DNA from: Torymus aiolomorphi
Lineage: Eukaryota; Arthropoda; Insecta; Hymenoptera; Torymidae
Direction: 5' to 3'
Length of the DNA: 64,000 bases
NCBI GenBank assembly: GCA_036365515.1
Contig: CM070874.1
Coordinates: 174,195,797 to 174,259,796, forward strand
In this document: positions 52,566 through 63,705 of the stretch, piece after piece
How the letters are laid out: the number at the start of each line of letters is the position of its first letter
Numbering within the stretch: the first letter of the stretch is position 1
Program-made: the position numbers and the translations under genes
The notes under the pieces: generated by a model
Databases searched by the model: none
What the model saw: only the letters and a program-made list of their open reading frames with translations
What the model was told of the DNA's origin: nothing

Positions 52566-54655
52566 CGATTGATTTCTTTGACTACAGTAAGATATTAACT
52601 TATTGTTTTTCGTAATTTGACAATTTTTTTCATTGGGCCTTTAATTAAAAAGGACACTCGCGAAAGACTTGCCCGTATTACGCATTAGCAGCATTACTTA
52701 CATGAAATCTTGATCGGGCATTAGCTTCATAAATTTATATTAACATATTTTAATTAGGAATGATTGATGGAAAAATGTTTAGTTATGATAAGATAATTTA
52801 ACAAGAGTTTATAAAATTTTTCATAATATGTACGGTGTGTTTTGAATGGTTCATCGAGGTACGATTAAAGAAATTGTAAAATTGGACATTAGACGAACTA
52901 TATTGCCTGGTGTTAGGCTGGAATAAACTAGTGTATCCAATAGAGTTCGTTGGATGTCCAATTTGTTCAATTTCCTAACTCATTATTTGTAAGCGTGTAC
53001 TAATCAATTTTTACTAGAACTGTCAGTATAATAAAGATGCATTAGCATCAGCATCAGTTCTAAAGCTATACGAAATGCCAATGCTCTTTCATATTACCAC
53101 CCGTATCATAAGTATATAAGACTAAGCTACATTTAGTGATGCTTGCTATTCTCTTATTAAACGATTAATTGCATTTTGGTTTATTATTCTAAGATACATT
53201 ATATCAACAAAAAAAGGATTGAATCTTAGTTGATTTGGTACAAGACAATATAAAGCATTTATAATTATTGCCAATTCACATATATTTATCAAATAACTTC
53301 ACATATATTAGAGAATATTTACATGTTTGTGTCTTGGATTGTAACAAGTCATTCTGATTTATTTTAAATTTAATATTTATGATTTGCAGTACTTTATACA
53401 TAAAGGTACAACTTATGGTTATATAACTAACAGTGAAAGAGGAAACTCATTTAGCAGTAAATTTAAAATAATATAATACTTATTACATGGATTTTTTCCT
53501 AATTCAAAGGTATGCGATAATAATTAAGTAGCGCTCATTCATATCAGGTGCAAACCATAATACATAACGAAACTGTAAAGGACAGTTTGGATAATATTCT
53601 CAGTCGTCGCCCATGTCAACGTGCTAATGTAGTGTGTATGTGCGTGGTGGCAACCTGGAGTACGCATACCCTATTCCACAGTCATCGCCGAAGCCTATCA
53701 AGGCAGTTACTATTGAGTACTCGAAGGCGCGCTCGATGTTGGCCTCGCTTGTTTTTGATATCGCGGGTCGCCGTCGAGTAGCCCGAGCCCGGGACTCGTT
53801 AAACATCGTCTCGACTTTCTCTTTTCTGCCGTTTTTTGTCTTCGAAAAAATTGTAAGTACCGTACCTGTATGTAAATACAATACCAGTATAAATAATATT
53901 TTCTCTACAAATGTTTCATTAAACTATTATTTTTATAAACACTGTTGAATTGCTAAATGATTTATTCTAATTAACAATTAACGTATGTAAATTTGTAATT
54001 AATAACTTTAAATGTGATAAAAACTCAAATTTTCATAGCAAAATGTAAAAACCATATTTTTTAAGAGATAATATCATCCTGATTTTTAGGTGCTAATCAC
54101 GTGATAATCAGAGGACGTTCTGGTATGATGTTCAGCTGAAATCAGCTGGACTTTTTCAGTATAAACTATAAACTATAATTTTTGAATGTCATTCGTTCTT
54201 ATCATTAAAAATAATTTTTATGTATATTTTTGGTGTATATTTTTTTTATAAAAATTTTCCGACTAATCGCGCGATTAATCGCGCAAGTAATCACGCGATT
54301 TATCGCGTCATGATTTGATCGATAACATGACGCAATTACTTGCGCGAGTACCTACGCGATTACTCGCGCGATTAGTCGCGCGATTACTCGCACGATTTTT
54401 TTCAGTAGGGAAGAATTTAAAAAGGAAAGCAGAAAAGAAGATATCGGAAATGATGAAAGAGCGCGTATATAAATCAACGACAGTTATAACGAAAGCGCCA
54501 GTCGACGACCAGTCGTTTGAGAGCCCCAACGTATCATAAAGGAAAACAGTCAAGTGGTTAAAATAAGCCAAAACTGATAAGAAGAAGGAGACCAAATGCA
54601 GGAAGAACAAGAAAACCGTTAGAAGTGTCACAGATATTTTTGGGCCTGCGTAAAT

Positions 54656-55600
54656 ATGGCATATAGTTTTATCTCTTTAGTATCCCTCTCCCTCAAACAT
54701 CTATAAAAAAGAGTACTTTTCTGCCTCACAAGTTCGTGTCATCGCTCAGCTATGACAGCGATTCACCTCACGAATTTCTGGTACCTAGTTCTACCGAACA
54801 CTACGTTGATCTAGCGCACGCCATGGTATACGTTACCGTGCAGATACAGAACATCGAACATGAAAATGCAACAACTGGACCAAGTCAATAATTTTATTCA
54901 CTCGCTGTTTGATCAAGTGGATATATTTTTCAATAAAAAATTGGTCTCACCGCCAAACAACGCTTACCCATATAGAGCATACATAGAAACATTATTGAAC
55001 TATGGCTCACCAGCTATACAGTCTCATTTAACAACTGCTTTGTGGTACGCTGATACAGCAGGTAACATGGATGGGGACTCGGCCGTGGCACGCGGTGCTC
55101 GCATGGTCAGCGTTGGTCTCCTTAACAGTCACTACTTTACGCTTGGAGGCAAATCCATCGATCTGATTGGACATTTGCACCTTGATATGTTCAATCAGTC
55201 CAAATTTCTCCTGAACGGCGTAGAAATGAGAGTGAGTCTAGTGAGCAGTAAGATCACCATCTGTCTCATGGATTCATCGGAAATTGGAAAAGTTTTCCTA
55301 TAGATAAAGGAAGCGACGGTTATCTTGCGTCAAGCTATAATTAGCCCAGGTGTATTGCTCTCTCATAACAATGCTTTAGCTGAGACTACGGCAAAATGCC
55401 CTATGACCAGGGTCGAGGTTAAGGCTTTCACTATGCATAGAGGTGTCATGGGAGAAACCCTTGACAACGTTATGCTAGGACAGTTACCCGAAAGAGTCAT
55501 CGTGGGTTTCGTGAAAATCTAAGCATTTAACGGCAATCGTCTACTGAACCCATTTAATTTTCAACACTTTTACGTAAATTTCTTATCGCTCTACGTGGAT
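54656..55600 (+). pseudogene. Polinton major capsid protein (double jelly-roll type), copy 2
   Basis: Starts as at 25,838. The main frame 54,860-55,303 reads FNKKLVSPPNNAYPYRAYIE, TLLNYGSPAIQSHLTTALWY, HLDMFNQSKFLLNGVEMRVS, then shifts into 55,325-55,522 (ISPGVLLSHNNALAETTAKC, VKAFTMHRGVMGETLDNVML, GQLPERVIVGFVK). After a stop comes AFNGNRLLNPFNFQHFYVNF and SLYVDDV. These blocks are those of the capsid protein shared by animal Polintons. At least four breaks are present and the C-terminal third is missing. The protein would have formed virion-like particles. Confidence 0.88.
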
Positions 55601-55619
55601 GACGTATAGATAGCGAATA

Positions 55620-55965
55620 TAAGTCGGTGAATTCCAATGCTGGCTGTGCAGTCGGCTTTCCGCTTCGTGACTAATACATCGACATTTCTCATCATGAGAG
55701 GCAATGATGATAAATTTTTGTCGAAGGAGGTTTTCATTCTTTCTTTGCAAAGGTATGTCCCAGGACCTTGGATAATTGTTTCACCTCACACATTCGACGA
55801 GCTACCTCGGCAGGGCAGGGCGACCAACGATTATCTTTCATCGAATACTTGGAATACACTGGCTCGATGATGATATCGGCTTACGCAAACTACAACACCA
55901 CTTTTACAACATTTCTCGAGACGCTGCTAGAATCTACGTGAGATGCGGCGATACAAGTTGATGCG
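55620..55965 (+). pseudogene. Broken Polinton coding remnant, unidentified
   Basis: Three frames alternate (LRYVPGPWIIVSPHTFDELP; WLDDDIGLRKLQHHFYNISR). It lies where the capsid C-terminus or the minor capsid gene is expected. I cannot identify it. Confidence 0.3.
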
Positions 55966-55973
55966 TTCAATCA

Positions 55974-56392
55974 ATGATGACCCGCAGTATAGTCGACATC
56001 GAAGACTACTCCAGCGAAGATTTCACCGATATGCAGAGAAGATTCAAAATCGAACAAGTATGTATCGCTCACGGTTGTATGGATAATCCGTATAAAAAGT
56101 CATACTGTGCTCTCAAACGCGCAAATGTATCAGAGAGTGGCTTTACTCACTACTACCCGAAGAGAACCGTAAAAAATTACCGAGAAAAAGTAGCGACCTT
56201 TTCTTTTTGACGCAATAGAAAATCTCATCTGGAGTAGAACAAGTTGCATAAAATTCGGAATCGGAAGCAGAGACGAAGTCGACGGCGTAAGCGGGATAGA
56301 ATACGAAATAGCCGAGGAGTCACACGAAGACGAATCAGATAGCGAGAGCGTTGGAGGGTCTGAAAGCGAAAACGATCCTAGTGCACGCGGCT
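55974..56392 (+). pseudogene. Polinton gene with acidic C-terminus, unknown
   Basis: MMTRSIVDIEDYSSEDFTDM, then IEQVCIAHGCMDNPYKKSYC to 56,210. After a frame change at a T run near 56,205 it goes on with FGIGSRDEVDGVSGIEYEIA and an acidic tail (EESHEDESDSESVGGSESEN). Just upstream of the protease. No family recognised. Confidence 0.45.
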
Positions 56393-56656
56393 GATTGGAT
56401 TCGAAACGTGATGATAACACCATCCGCCATTGTGTGCAATACGGATAATCATACGAGACCAGGATCACATGGTGTAGCCATCTACATAGACAAAAACCAA
56501 TTTGGAACATACCTTGACAGTTACGGCTTCCCACCTGTTTCAAAACACCATCTCCATCGACATAGAAAAAATAACAGAAGTTTCCATTGGAACATGAAGA
56601 CACTTCAAAGTATCGACTCAATATGCCGGGGCCAATATACTATCATGTTTTTGTAG
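56380..56656 (+). pseudogene. Polinton adenain-like cysteine protease, N-terminally shortened
   Basis: SAIVCNTDNHTRPGSHGVAI is the His block (His in GSHGVAI), YLDSYGFPPVS the acidic block, and QSIDSICRGQYTIMFL the Cys block of the maturation protease that Polintons share with adenoviruses. The usual Trp after the His is Gly, and the Cys block has an extra residue (CRGQY in place of CGxY). No start codon is in frame nearby and the upstream part is missing, so it is likely dead. Confidence 0.8.
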
Positions 56657-57129
56657 CAGATGTGTCGTGGCGTCGTCGATACCTTTAGCCGACTCTTTAC
56701 GCGTGACACAAGAAATAACGATGCGTTAGTTACTAACTATCATAAAAAAATTTTTAATAGAAATAAGTATAGAAAATGAAAGGAAACACTCGTTTTTTCA
56801 AGCGAACGCTTTCATGACTCAGGCATATGTAATCTATCATGTACTCCTAGACTAGGGTGTGTCTATTAAACAGTATTTAGCTGTCAGAAGAGTTTCCATT
56901 TTTTTCAATCCTTTTCTTTTTCCAACGTTTTTTCGCCACCGAGACTTGATACAATACTCTTATCTGAAATAACGGTTTTTATCTCTCCCCTCCAGTAATC
57001 CTTAAAAGCGTGAATGGGGGTTGACATAGAGAACTGTCAGGCTCCCAGCGCTTACGAGTCGCAGTCGGCACTTGTTTCTGAACACTTCGTGAAAGAATTA
57101 TTCGCTATTATAAAAATCAGTATTGAAAA
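56657..57129. other. No gene seen
   Basis: Spacer between the protease and the next small gene. The only signal is a short frame around 56,670-56,720 (RVVDTFSRLF) that may be a Polinton leftover. Confidence 0.5.
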
Positions 57130-57570
57130 ATGGAAAACTGTCACGGAAAGCCCGGAGCTCTCGCAGAACTGCCTAACGTTCTGTTAGCCACCACGTACGC
57201 TCTCAATAAATTCAACGTGAAAAGAGTCTGCGTAGGACTAAAACACAACGGCGGATACTAGCGGCCAGTTATCAAATTTATCTCATCTGGTCATTCGTAC
57301 GAAAACCTCACAATCAACGAAAATAACTGGAATGATTTGCAGGACCGATTCGACACAATAGCAGCTTCTTTTGGTGACGCTTACACGTTTTATCAAGACT
57401 TTAGAAGACCAACTAAAATTTTGTTGGACAACTACGATTTAAACTTTATATCGGCATACGGTAACAAATCTATCACAATCGATGAGCGTCCACAATCAAT
57501 AGACGACGGAGACGAACAACCATCGTGCAAAAGAAGAAAACATATTTCAATAATCCACCAGGCATCGTGA
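57130..57570 (+). pseudogene. Small Polinton-region gene with one stop codon
   Basis: One frame from ATG 57,130 (MENCHGKPGALAELPNVLLA) to TGA 57,570 is open except for TAG at 57,259-57,261. The following part reads IKFISSGHSYENLTINENNW, LQDRFDTIAASFGDAYTFYQ, then a basic end (CKRRKHISII). 146 residues; no family recognised. It is in the part of the Polinton where small unassigned genes occur. Confidence 0.5.
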
Positions 57571-57632
57571 TGCAGGAAACTACGTTCGAAGGTCTTCGAT
57601 AACAGGGTAATTTAATCAACCTTCGCGTAGTC

Positions 57633-57931
57633 ATGCTCAAAGAACGAGTCGGTAAAGTCAATCGCACCCTTGACTACACACTCGCATACCTGAAAAATAA
57701 CTCCAAGAAGAAGCCGCAGACAACATGCAGAATATTCTCAAGGACTATAAAGCATTCAGCCAATACTACAGCATTCACGAACTTGACAAAGAAGGGTTCA
57801 TTTCTGAAAACATGGTCGAGGACAATGATAAATATAAAAGTGAATATTTGAATATTGTTCTTGCCGAAATTTACGCTTTCGACCTGCGTATGGTTGCTAA
57901 AGATATACACGATTGTTTATTGTCCAAATAA
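57633..57931 (+). pseudogene. Small helical gene, Polinton region
   Basis: ATG 57,633 MLKERVGKVNRTLDYTLAYL, then one frame change near 57,715 into MQNILKDYKAFSQYYSIHEL, VEDNDKYKSEYLNIVLAEIY and VAKDIHDCLLSK, stop at 57,931. Mostly predicted helix. Unknown function. It is the last recognisable Polinton-side gene; no DNA polymerase B or terminal repeat of the Polinton is in the window. Confidence 0.45.
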
Positions 57932-58039
57932 ATATTGCATAAGTTTCTCGAATAAATTACACTCTACACAAATAATACTTTTATTCAAAACACACTATAA
58001 GTCACCCCATCCATACTCCTCTAAGTATAGGTCAACATA

Positions 58040-58044
58040 TTTCT

Positions 58045-58078
<34 letters not shown>

Positions 58079-58082
58079 CGCA
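58040..58082. repeat. (CT)n microsatellite
   Basis: About 40 bases of CT with one interruption. Confidence 0.92.
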
Positions 58083-58443
58083 TCAAATTACAACGCCACT
58101 CCTCTCTTCATTCTTTCACATCAGTCAGATCATACACCCCTCCTCAAGGAGGAAAAAAATCCGTCGCTCAACACTGAAAAGAAAGTAAGGAAAAATTTTC
58201 CACTAATACACACTTTGCACCAGAACACCATGGATACAAGAAATTCTAATTTGTACTTACAATATCCATTCTAACGGCTACAAAATGTTCCTTTAATCTA
58301 CATATAGTTTATAATAATTTATTTGTTTATTTATTATGTATAACTATTGTATAAGCTTCTCCAATAAATTATGCTATGCATAAATAATATTTTTATACCA
58401 CTATTTATAGCACTATTATCACCATCCCATCCATACTCCTCTC

Positions 58444-58637
58444 CTACGAAATAAATGGACACACATACTCCTTATCTCGCGCCATGCGGGGCCTAGTAAA
58501 CGTATATATCTCCCGATGCCTGTTACTACCACCACCACCACTACGAAATAAATGGACACACATACTCCTTATCTCGCGCCATGCGGGGCCTAGTAAACGT
58601 ATATACCTTCCGACGCCTGTTACTACCACCACCACCA
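58444..58637. repeat. 97-bp tandem duplication
   Basis: CTACGAAATAAATGGACACA begins at 58,444 and at 58,541. The units differ at about four positions and end in (ACC)n. Confidence 0.95.
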
Positions 58638-58639
58638 CT

Positions 58640-59077
58640 CTATAATATCCCAAATCATCAGTGTGTACAGCCGAATAAGGAAACAGGCCCACTATACTGC
58701 CCAACTTACACTATATAAGGGGCGTCCCTCCATAAGGAGCTTCCATATACTCAGATTTTGTGGGCGTGTGGATAGTGTTGGCTTCTGCCGATGGCCGCAG
58801 TACATGGCATTGTCCGAAAAGGATGTTTGGGGAGGTTCTTGGAGCAGTCCGGCATATGGCTCGTCTACTGTTGTTATATGACGCTTTATTTGTGTGAATA
58901 GGGCCAACTATAAGTCGGATAAAGAGGTTTTCCATATTTTTTCGGCTTAATGCAATAATATTATAACAGTCTAACACCTAATAATTTTCAAAAATCAATT
59001 TTTTTATTGGCTTTTTCAATTATATATGTTATTTCCAGATCCTAAACAAAGTAGTTTAGGTGAAAATTAAAGAAAAT
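58640..59077. other. No gene assigned
   Basis: Short frames on both strands (58,663-58,977) over GC-balanced sequence with no recognisable motif; probably an unidentified repeat. Confidence 0.4.
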
Positions 59078-59781
59078 TGTTGAAATACACTCCTTTTACC
59101 TAGCTATACGTGCACAGTAAGTTGATAACTGATTTACCGATCGAGTACTCTTGCTCTCGCGCTCGTTCACACGACATTGTTTTTTAGTTCGCACGTACAC
59201 TCGGTACGAGAAACACGAGGTCAGCAAGGCTGTGAGTGTTAAGTCTGTTAAAGTAATGTTCCCCAACACATTGCTGCATGCGAGTATGAGTGTGCGTGTA
59301 TGATGTGAGTGCTTAAGAGAGCTCCAGAGTGTTTTTGTGTCTCTCTTTGTTTTGGTATGTGCGCACGCAGCAGGAGGGCGCTGCACCGTTTGCCGTTCGA
59401 ATTCGAACTAGAGCAGTATCAAGTAGTTTCTCACAAGGCGTGTAAGTGAGCAGAGCGCCGAAGTCTTCGCACACGCACCAGAGTCTCTGTATGTGTGTGT
59501 GTCTGCATTACTCTTGTTATTAAAATTACCCTGTACCATATCATTTGTTATCTCTTTATTGTGCGTGCACGGCCAAATCCACAAGGTCCTTTTGATCCTA
59601 AATAAAGATCCCATCAACAAAGTCTAATTATTAACTTTAAACTGTAAATTCACTACTCTATTATAATCAACTCTTAAAAACTGCTGTGCGTGTACTTACT
59701 GTACAAAGTGCTAAAGAATAAACGGAACTAATAATTCATTTATCTAGAAACCTGGAGTTTATTTTGATCTAACCTTTAACA
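59078..59781 (+). repeat. 5' LTR of the Copia element
   Basis: TGTTGAAATACACTCC...CTAACCTTTAACA, 704 bp, with matching ends TGTTGAA/TTTAACA. AATAAA sites near 59,600 and 59,717 could serve as poly(A) signals. Confidence 0.75.
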
Positions 59782-59795
59782 GGTTATGGGCCCAG
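59782..59795 (+). promoter_or_regulatory. Primer binding site, internal tRNA-iMet
   Basis: GGTTATGGGCCCAG next to the LTR is the complement of the anticodon stem-loop of initiator tRNA-Met (CTGGGCCCATAACC), as used by Drosophila copia, which primes with a half tRNA. Confidence 0.82.
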
Positions 59796-59848
59796 TGCCG
59801 CATGGATGAGTCTGATTTATATACTGTTTGAAGTGCAACTGTGGGTTG

Positions 59849-60526
59849 ATGTCTGAAGACAATGATTCGGCCGTACCAAAAGCTTTCGAAACAAACAGAG
59901 ACCTTGAAGACACGACGCCTGATAATTTGGAATATAAGATAAAAGTAGATCCGACAAATAATTTTGTGCAAATTACTGTTCAAGAGTCGAATTGATCTGA
60001 AAATATTGAAACTGACGAATCGGAAAGTGACACGGCGGAATCAATGAAATTTTATCACATACATCGCTTCAATGGCTGGGACTATCAACTATGAAGAAGG
60101 CAATTGGAAATTTACATAACCGAAAACAAACTCAAGCCATACATACTAGGCACTAAAGCTCGACCCGAAGAAATACAAACAAATACACAAGCAATAGCTG
60201 AGTGGTATTCAAAAGACGCAGAAGCGCAAGCTTTCTTGAGGCGAGGACTCGAGTTAGAACAACTCAAATACTTATCTGATTGCTTTACAGCAGCGCAAAT
60301 ATGGTCGCGTCTAAAAACTGGGCACGCTGAAAAGAGTGACCAATCGGAGCAAGTTTTATTAGATCGTTTTATAAGCTGTAAAATGAAAACAAACGAAAAT
60401 ATGTCTGACTTTGTAGCTAATATAGTGTCCTTGGCTCAGCGCTTGAAGGACATGGATCTAGAGCAAAAACAGCCTGTTGTGATAGCGAAAATTTTGGGAA
60501 GCCTGTCATCGAAGTTTGACAATTGA
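59849..60526 (+). pseudogene. Copia gag
   Basis: ATG 59,849 (MSEDNDSAVPKAFETN) to TGA 60,526 in one frame with two in-frame stops: TGA 59,993 and TGA 60,092, the latter in place of Trp in the conserved FNGxxYxxWRRQ block (here FNGWDYQL*RRQLEIY). Later LELEQLKYLSDCFTAAQIWS and MSDFVANIVSLAQRLKDM are typical of the UBN2-type gag domain. Continues in other frames to the zinc knuckle. Confidence 0.85.
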
Positions 60527-60734
60527 CGCATAGCATGGTACCCAAAGAGTCGCAAACTATAGATAAACTGACGGATCATTTCGTCAATGAAGAATCACTC
60601 TTAAATAGTCGCTCAAAAGCCCAAACAGGAGAGCCTACTATGGCTGCTTATGTAGCGGCGGGTAAGTAATACAAGAATCTAAATAAAGAGTAAGGCAAGT
60701 ACACCGACTCTACCAAGACCAATACAAATTGGAA

Positions 60735-62290
60735 CCTCAAAAAAAGGTAAATGCAATTTCTGTAGTAAACCAGGCCATTGGGCCAGGTACTGTCGTAACA
60801 AGAAAGTCTATCAAGAAAATAAAAGGAAAGATCAGTCGCTGGTTGTCCAAGGATCAAACTCGCCCGAAAGCTATGGTAACTCAAAAGTTAACCTACCACA
60901 CTCAGATAAAGCAGAACTCTTGCTTGTCGACGATGATACTTAGCTGGACAATTCATTAGCAGACACTTGGTTTGCCGATTCTGGAGCAACTCAACATATG
61001 ACCTTTCGAAGAGAGTTCTTGAAGAACTTTGTATCATTTAAAGAAAATTTATACGCTGTTCGGGTTAGAGATGGTAGAGAAATTGATGCCAAAAGAAAAG
61101 GTGATATACACATCAAGGTATTAACACCTGATGCCTCCAACTCCGTTCGAATAGTGAAGGATGTTCTATGTGTATCAAAATTAGACAAAAATTTGCTGTC
61201 TGTAAATAAAACCTCAAGGAAAGGTTTTGATATCATTTTTAAAAGTGGAGGGCACAGAGTTCTTCTTGTCAAAAAATTGTGAGATTTGCCTAGACGGTAT
61301 TATTCATGAGAATAACCTATATAAGTTAAATATTAAAGCCATTATCCAACAAGAATGTAAAATGGCGCAACTATATATGCTTCCATCTGCACCGTCGAAA
61401 ATCTGGCATGAGTGTTTAGGGCACCTTAACTACAGAAGCCTGAGATCGATGGAAAAGCTACAGTCTGTTGATGATTTAAAAATCGATGATCTGAGTAAGG
61501 ATGATCCATTTTGCGAAGGCTGTGTGTATAGAAAACAGTACCGCAAAGAATTCCCTAAACAGGGAGCCAAACGCTCACAAAAACCAGATGAGATCTTTCA
61601 TATTGATTTATGTGGGAAGATGAATGCTCCTTCAATCGATGAAGCAAACTACTTTATGCTCTGTAAAGATGACTACTCAAAATATGTTTTAACAAATTTG
61701 AGAATGTTAGTTACAGAAGTTCAAGCTGACGGTCACCAAATAAGAAGAATGGAAGTCTGGAATTTTGCAACGCAGATGTTAGAAACTATCTCTTATCTAA
61801 AGAAATAAAACATGATGTGTCTACCCCGAAGGCCCCAGAACAAAATGGATATATAGAGAGACAAAATCGAACCATCTTAGAAACAGCAAAGTCTATGCTG
61901 CATTCGAAGAACCTTCCAGTATATTTATGTTCTGAAGCTACGAATACAGCTGTCTGCGTACGGAATAGAGCAATATCTGAAAGCTTAGATAATTGTATGC
62001 CCTTTGAAAAATCGTTTGGTGTAAAGCTTTCTATAGTGCATCTTAGAATTTTTGGCACGGAATGCTACGCACATATTCCTAAAGAATTACGTACCAAATG
62101 GGAGGTGAACTCCATAAAATGTGTTTTAGTGGGATATAGCGAGGGAAATAAGGCGCATACAATACACGACTCTGCTAATAAAAAAATCATGGTAAGGAGG
62201 GATGTTATTGTCAACGAAACTACCGCAGAGCCTCATTTAGTATTAGATATTCAAAAAAATACTAACAAACCAGTTCTATCAATCTTGATC
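60735..62290 (+). pseudogene. Copia zinc knuckle, protease and integrase
   Basis: CCHC knuckle KCNFCSKPGHWARYC at about 60,748. Protease ADTWFADSGATQHMTFRREF with the catalytic DSG. Zinc-binding pre-integrase IWHECLGHLNYRSL...CEGCVYRKQYRKE. Integrase: FHIDLCGKM holds the first Asp; the region with the second Asp is deleted (frame runs from KYVLTNLRMLVTEVQADGHQ into noise). The next frame, 61,817-62,290, keeps the Glu block APEQNGYIERQNRTILETAK. Several frame changes; not functional. Confidence 0.87.
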
Positions 62291-62309
62291 AGGAACGAAT
62301 GCTAGACAG

Positions 62310-63436
62310 GAACGAAAAACAAGACAAAACCGAACAGGAAGAAGTATTAAGTAAAAGAAGAAATCGACTATTTCTTCTTCTCCTTGTTCTTGTTGATGAT
62401 GCACCTCTTCAGCGATAAAGTTTGCTGGTCCTGTGGTTCTAAAGAAGTTCGTTCTTGGCTTAAAGTTATTTTGTGCTGGTGAATTATTCGATATATTTGT
62501 TGGATTAACGCCTTGTTTGTTAGTATTTCTTGTACTGACTGACATTGGTGTTGGTTGGTAATTTTGTTGTCTTGGCAGATTATTATTATTTTGACCAAAA
62601 TTGTTATTACGATAATTTGTGAGGATAAATCCAGGTTGTGTTTGTGCAAATGCGGGTGTCGGTTGAAAATAAAATGGATTTACATTTCTTGAAGTACTTG
62701 GTAAATTATTTGAAGGGTGAATAATTTTTGGATTACTATTAGTCGCAAATGGGTTTGTACTTTTAGCATTGATTGTACCGAATACGTTGGGCGTAGGTTT
62801 GTTATCACGTTGTCGTGCAAAATTGAGGAAAGCACTTTGTTGTTCATGGTTGTCGTATTTACGGCATTTTATTATACATGCCTCAACGTCGTCTAAATCA
62901 AAATGTAGCAAGTAAGAATGGTAAGGCTCTTTAATACCATTTATAAAAGTACTTTTGGCTACGTTTTCATAAAATGTATTTTTAATACTTATAACATTAG
63001 CGTCTCGATTATTTAACTGTATGTGTTCCTTCAATTTATTTAGCCTGCTTTTGATTTCGTCCGCGTATTTTTCGTAAGACTGATTTGTCAATTGATAACA
63101 TACACTTAGTCTGTTAAATAGTAACTCCTCCGAACTTGGGTCACTAAATCTATTAACTAAGAGCGTTTTACATGCGGCATATGTAGCCGGGTTATTTGCC
63201 ACTATTAGGTCTAGTGCTTCACCGCGAATCTTTGATTTGATTAATGCGAATAATGCCTCGTTTATTGCATTATCTGCAGTCGCCACATTTTCGACGGATT
63301 TGTCGCACGTTTGTATAAAGTGCGAAAGGAGTCTTGTACTTCCTTCATATATGGGGATCGCGTCACGCCATATCGTAAGTCGCAATTTAAATTGTTCTAC
63401 CGTAAGATTTTGTTGATTATCTCCGTTATTTACCAT
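62310..63436 (-). CDS. Gag of a Gypsy element (minus strand)
   Basis: ATG 63,436 (MVNNGDNQQNLTVEQFKLRL) opens a 370-residue frame without breaks. It contains the helical retrotransposon gag core (HFIQTCDKSVENVATADNAI, EALFALIKSKIRGEALDLIV, KTLLVNRFSDPSSEELLFNR, NRLSVCYQLTNQSYEKYADE) and an Asn/Gln/Pro-rich C-terminal half (NNNFGQNNNNLPRQQNYQP), ending near TGPANFIAEEVHHQQEQGEE. The last 25 residues (VDFFFYLILL...) read through the junction into Copia sequence. No zinc knuckle is present, as in 17.6/mdg-like Gypsy groups. pol is missing, so it is 3' truncated. Confidence 0.85.
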
Positions 63437-63687
63437 TTTGCTTTATCTTTGATTACGCTTCACGTAAAATCAATTGCACTTAAAAGGATAGGGTTGGGTA
63501 GGATATAGGAAATTTCAAAGACTTACTAGTTTGTCTTTAATGATTTCGGGTGAATCTCTGCTTGCAGGTGGACTCCAATCTTGACGTCGTAGGTTCCGTG
63601 ATGATGGACGTTGAAACGCCAACTGCTTCCTCGCTGAAGATTTCCGTCACCAGGTTGAGGGAGAATCTGAGTTTTTGCAGCTTCACG

Positions 63688-63705
63688 ATCCTGTCCGCAG
63701 CGCCA
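63688..63705 (-). promoter_or_regulatory. Primer binding site of the minus-strand Gypsy
   Basis: TGGCGCTGCGGACAGGAT on the minus strand next to CTACATAAC, the LTR end. It resembles the TGGCGC-type sites of 17.6/297-like elements; I cannot name the tRNA with confidence. Confidence 0.6.

Larger units (their letters stand above)
51357..52740. repeat. Satellite monomers (copy 2)
   Basis: Periods of 355 and 354 on the left. The orientation switch is at about 52,330-52,410, where CACTTRCCGCTGGGTGG is repeated in a broken monomer that keeps only half of a hammerhead. Confidence 0.9.
49160..54503. mobile_element. Giant foldback element with hammerhead satellite core, copy 2
   Basis: Same arms, CGCGCGATTA blocks (49,280-49,412; 54,262-54,396), GC-rich block (49,784-50,047; 53,624-53,881) and left-arm MITE as copy 1. 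The centre differs: three monomers on the left (51,357, 51,712, 52,066), a scrambled partial stretch (52,320-52,410) and one on the right (to 52,740). Arm sequences remain near-identical to copy 1. Confidence 0.85.
38868..54942. repeat. Large duplicated block, copy 2 (with Gypsy inserted)
   Basis: 38,868-40,526 and 47,254-54,942 correspond to 16,430-26,129. The two halves join at the CGCT target duplication of the Gypsy element. Unlike copy 1 it continues in Polinton sequence beyond 54,942. Confidence 0.95.
59078..62300 (+). mobile_element. Copia LTR retrotransposon, 3' truncated
   Basis: 5' LTR, half-tRNA primer site, gag, protease, GAG-pre-integrase and integrase in Copia order. Sequence stops inside the region after integrase (about 62,300); reverse transcriptase, RNase H and the 3' LTR are missing, replaced by the gag end of a minus-strand Gypsy. 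Confidence 0.88.

Noticed and set aside
55637..55961. Attempt to assign the broken frames to a Polinton minor capsid protein or DNA polymerase B
   Set aside because: No diagnostic motif (no YGDTDS or jelly-roll block) could be found.
58444..58977. Frames over the 97-bp duplication and following sequence
   Set aside because: Repeats and balanced composition on both strands; no recognisable domain.
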